Shown here piece by piece: positions 3,252 to 5,590 of a DNA stretch of 5,590 nt. Made by a program: the position numbers and the translations under genes. Position 1 is the stretch's first letter; each line of letters starts with the position of its first letter. This DNA comes from Pseudaestuariivita sp. (GTDB lineage: Bacteria; Pseudomonadota; Alphaproteobacteria; Rhodobacterales; Rhodobacteraceae). A model generated the notes under the pieces. The model did no database searches. It saw only the letters and a list, made by a program, of their open reading frames with translations, and was not told the origin of the DNA. The stretch lies in the NCBI GenBank assembly GCA_020629995.1, contig JAHDCH010000002.1:18328-23917 (forward strand), in the 5' to 3' direction.

Positions 3252-5590
3252 ATGAGCAGCGACTTCCCAACCCATGCGAGGGTGGTCATCGTGGGTGGTG
3301 GCGTAATGGGGGTGGGCCTGGCCTATCACCTGGGCCACGAAGGCTGGGGCGCGGGCACGGTTCTGCTGGAGAAAGCCGAGCTGACCAGCGGAAGCACCTG
3401 GCACGCGGCGGGGCAGATCACCCATTCGACCTCGTCCTTTGGCCTTGGCAAATGCGTCGATTACAACATCGGGCTGTATTCCGGCGCGCTTGAGGCCGAG
3501 ACGGGTCAGGCTGTCACATGGCACGGCTGCGGGTCGTTCCGGCTGGCCTATACGCAGGACGAGATGGACTGGCTGCGACACACCCTATCGGTAGGAAGGG
3601 CCCTGAAGTTCAACATCGAGCTGGTGGGGCCGGAGCGCATTGCCGAGCTGCATCCGTTCTACAATCTGGACGGCGTGATCGGCGCGCTGCACACGCCCGA
3701 CGACGGGCACGTGGACCCCACCAACGTCACCATGGCGATGGCCGCGGGCGCGCGGGCCAAGGGCGTCCGGATCATCCGCCGCTGCCGCGCGACGAACATC
3801 ACCCAATTGCCAAGCGGCGAGTGGCAGGTCGAGACCGAGCAAGGCACGATCACCTGCGAGCATGTGGTCAACGCAGGCGGCACCTATGCGCGGCAGATGG
3901 GCGAATGGTCGGGGCTGCAGCTGCCGATGACGTCGATGACGCACCATTATTTCGTGACCGAGAACGTGCCGCAGTTCGAGGATCTGGAGCGAGAGCTGCC
4001 GGTGATCCGGGATGACAAAAAGGTCTCGGGCTATATCCGGATGGAGCAAAAACGCGGGCTGATCGGGATTTACGAGAAGGAAAATCCCAACACCGTCTGG
4101 GAGGATCATTGCCCGTGGGAGGCGGAGAACGAGCTCTTTGACGCCGATTACGACCGGGTGATGCCGTGGCTGGAAGAGAGCCTGAACCGGATGCCGATCT
4201 TTGCCGATCTGGGCATCACGCGAGAGGTGCACGGCGCGATCAGCCACCCGCCCGATGGCAACCCTCTGATCGGTCCCGCGCCGGGTGTGCGCAATTACTG
4301 GTGCTGTTGCGGGACGCAGATCGGGATCGGCTGGGGGCCAGGCCTGACGCGGGAGCTGGCGCGGTGGATGGTGCACGGCAGCGCCGATATCTCGATGCGC
4401 GAGTACGACCCGCGCCGCTTTGGTCCCTATGCCACCAAGGAATGGCAAGTGGTGAAGGCGCGCGAGGATTACTGCCTGCGGCACGAGATCCCGTTTCCGC
4501 ATTTCAACCGGCTCGCGGGGCGGCCGGTGAAGCCATCGCCGCTGTACGAGCGGCTGAAAGACAAGGGCGCGGTGTTCGAAGAGGTCTTTGGCCACGAACG
4601 CCCGCGCTGGTTCGCGCCCGAGGGCGTGGAGCCCGTCGATCAATATTCGTTCCGGCGCACGCAGGTGCATGACATCGTGGGTGATGAGTGCCGCGCAGTG
4701 CGAGAGCGGGTCGGGATCATGGACATTTCGGCCTTTACCAAGGTGCTGGTCGAGGGGCCGGGCGCAAGGGCGTTGCTGCAGGCCCTGTGCGCCAACAAGC
4801 TGCCGGTGAAGGATGGGGGCATAGCGCTGACGCATATGCTGAACCGCCGGGGGCGGATCGAGCTGGAGGCGACGGTTGTGCACTTTGGCGGCGACCGGTT
4901 CTATCTGGTGTGCGCGGCCTTTTTCGAACAGCGGTTGCTGGATCATCTGGCCGGGGGGCAACGAATTTTCGGCGAAAATTCGTGCGAGGTGACCTGCCTG
5001 TCAAATGACTGGGCGGCGCTGACGCTGAACGGACCCGGAGCGCGCGAAGTGATGGCAGCCTGCACGGGTGCGGATCTGTCGAATGCTGCCTTTCGCTGGT
5101 TGACGGCGCAGGAGATCGAAGTTGCCGGGCACAAGGTCTGGGCCATGCGCATGTCTTATGCCGGAGAGCTGGGCTGGGAGCTGCACATGCCGAGGGCCGC
5201 AGCGCTGGACGTCTACGACGCGCTTTGGGCAGCGGGCGAAGCGCAGGGGATAGCGGATTATGGATCCTTCGCGATGAATGCGCTGAGGATGGAGAAGGCG
5301 TTCAAAGGGGCCGGCGAGCTGACCAACGAGGTCACGCTGAAAGAGGCGGATGTGATGCGGTTTGCGAGGTCGGATTTTCCATATTTGGGAAGAGAAGAAG
5401 ACAGCGATCGCAGCACACAGCTGCCATGGGTCTGCGCCTACCTCGAGGTGGAGCCGGACGGAGTGGTGGACGGGCACGGAGGCGAAGCTGTCGTGATGGG
5501 TGGAGAGGTTGTGGGGGCAACGTCCTCGGTGGCCTATGGGCACAGCGTGGGGCGGGTGCTGGCCTTTGCCTATGTCAGGCCCGAAGCGGC
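3252..5590 (+). CDS. FAD-dependent dimethylglycine/sarcosine dehydrogenase-like protein with GcvT folate domain (3' end cut)
   Basis: The frame is open from ATG 3252 to the right edge (779 residues); relatives have roughly 810-850, so only the last few dozen residues are missing. The N-terminal DAO oxidoreductase domain (about 10-370) has the FAD dinucleotide fold VVIVGGGVMGVG ending in E40. It also has SGSTWHAAG, where His51 matches the histidine that binds FAD covalently in DMGDH and sarcosine dehydrogenase, and ETGQAVTWHGCGSFRLA, a close match to DMGDH. A linker domain (about 372-428) precedes a GcvT-like aminomethyltransferase domain (about 430-700), recognised by RVGIMDISAFTKVLVEGPGA, RMSYAGELGWELHMP and ALRMEK. 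A GcvT_C barrel follows (from about 725). The family oxidises an N-methyl group and passes the one-carbon unit to tetrahydrofolate, with electrons going to an electron-transfer flavoprotein. The exact amine is unknown. It is divergent from the oxygenase operon and probably works downstream of the oxygenase. CCC at 351-353 and the GAGELTNEVTLKEADVMRF stretch depart from classical DMGDH. Confidence 0.93.
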   Translation, partial: MSSDFPTHARVVIVGGGVMGVGLAYHLGHEGWGAGTVLLEKAELTSGSTWHAAGQITHSTSSFGLGKCVDYNIGLYSGALEAETGQAVTWHGCGSFRLAYTQDEMDWLRHTLSVGRALKFNIELVGPERIAELHPFYNLDGVIGALHTPDDGHVDPTNVTMAMAAGARAKGVRIIRRCRATNITQLPSGEWQVETEQGTITCEHVVNAGGTYARQMGEWSGLQLPMTSMTHHYFVTENVPQFEDLERELPVIRDDKKVSGYIRMEQKRGLIGIYEKENPNTVWEDHCPWEAENELFDADYDRVMPWLEESLNRMPIFADLGITREVHGAISHPPDGNPLIGPAPGVRNYWCCCGTQIGIGWGPGLTRELARWMVHGSADISMREYDPRRFGPYATKEWQVVKAREDYCLRHEIPFPHFNRLAGRPVKPSPLYERLKDKGAVFEEVFGHERPRWFAPEGVEPVDQYSFRRTQVHDIVGDECRAVRERVGIMDISAFTKVLVEGPGARALLQALCANKLPVKDGGIALTHMLNRRGRIELEATVVHFGGDRFYLVCAAFFEQRLLDHLAGGQRIFGENSCEVTCLSNDWAALTLNGPGAREVMAACTGADLSNAAFRWLTAQEIEVAGHKVWAMRMSYAGELGWELHMPRAAALDVYDALWAAGEAQGIADYGSFAMNALRMEKAFKGAGELTNEVTLKEADVMRFARSDFPYLGREEDSDRSTQLPWVCAYLEVEPDGVVDGHGGEAVVMGGEVVGATSSVAYGHSVGRVLAFAYVRPEA
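4961..4983. repeat. Perfect AT-rich palindrome (10-bp arms, 3-base loop) inside the GcvT domain coding sequence
   Basis: ACGAATTTTC at 4961-4970 and GAAAATTCGT at 4974-4983 are exact reverse complements separated by GGC. The palindrome is rich in A/T in an otherwise GC-rich gene and encodes about QRIFGENSC (residues 570-578) in frame. It could form a stable RNA hairpin or a DNA protein-binding site. It lacks a following T run and lies inside the gene, so it is not a terminator. Confidence 0.8.

Noticed and set aside
3190..3270. N-terminal extension of the RpiR regulator to an in-frame TTG at 3270
   Set aside because: It would overlap the start of the divergent gene and code through the operator; the added residues do not resemble the family and ATG 3189 gives the usual length.
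3585..4961. Long minus-strand open frame of 458 codons opposite the flavoprotein gene
   Set aside because: Its product is rich in His, Arg and Pro with no recognisable domain, while the opposite strand matches the DMGDH family along its whole length. It is a by-product of GC-rich codon use.
4961..4983. Palindrome as a Rho-independent terminator
   Set aside because: No T run follows on either strand and the open reading frame continues for at least 600 bases with conserved domains.
5001..5543. Minus-strand open frame of 180 codons opposite the GcvT domain
   Set aside because: No recognisable motif; the plus strand carries conserved GcvT motifs throughout this stretch.

Overview
The window reads as part of a high-GC alphaproteobacterial genome, most likely a Rhodobacterales/Roseobacter-type marine or soil bacterium. 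This placement is inferred from the strong G/C bias at third codon positions, from the gene content (RpiR regulator, quaternary-amine Rieske oxygenase, dimethylglycine-dehydrogenase-like flavoprotein) and from the look of the proteins. No marker gene is present to prove it.

The layout is a divergent catabolic locus. Leftward from about 3189 runs a tight minus-strand gene string: an RpiR/MurR-type regulator (3189-2305), a Rieske non-heme iron oxygenase alpha subunit (2305-1217), two tandem GFA/CENP-V-fold zinc proteins (1181-753 and 756-352), and the N-terminal part of an Asp/Glu racemase/arylmalonate decarboxylase-superfamily protein (326 to beyond position 1). Stop and start codons overlap at the regulator/oxygenase and GFA/GFA junctions, so this is almost certainly one operon. 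Rightward from 3252 runs a large FAD-dependent oxidoreductase with a C-terminal GcvT-like folate domain (dimethylglycine/sarcosine dehydrogenase type), cut by the right edge shortly before its expected end. The 62-bp divergent intergenic region carries a perfect 8-bp inverted repeat and a third related half-site, a good candidate operator for the RpiR protein.

The genes suggest a pathway for an N-methylated compound. The Rieske oxygenase would attack a quaternary ammonium substrate by N-demethylation or C-N cleavage. The flavoprotein would oxidise an N-methyl group of the resulting tertiary or secondary amine, passing the carbon to tetrahydrofolate. The GFA proteins could deal with formaldehyde, and the racemase/decarboxylase-like enzyme would act on a carboxylic acid intermediate. 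The substrate cannot be read from the sequence; glycine betaine, carnitine, proline betaine or a less-studied betaine all remain possible. No reductase partner for the oxygenase is present in the window.

Two non-coding structures stand out. A four-armed palindromic repeat at 1163-1225 lies across the oxygenase stop and the first GFA start and can fold in two mutually exclusive ways. A perfect 10-bp-arm palindrome with a 3-base loop at 4961-4983 is AT-rich and embedded in the GcvT domain coding sequence.
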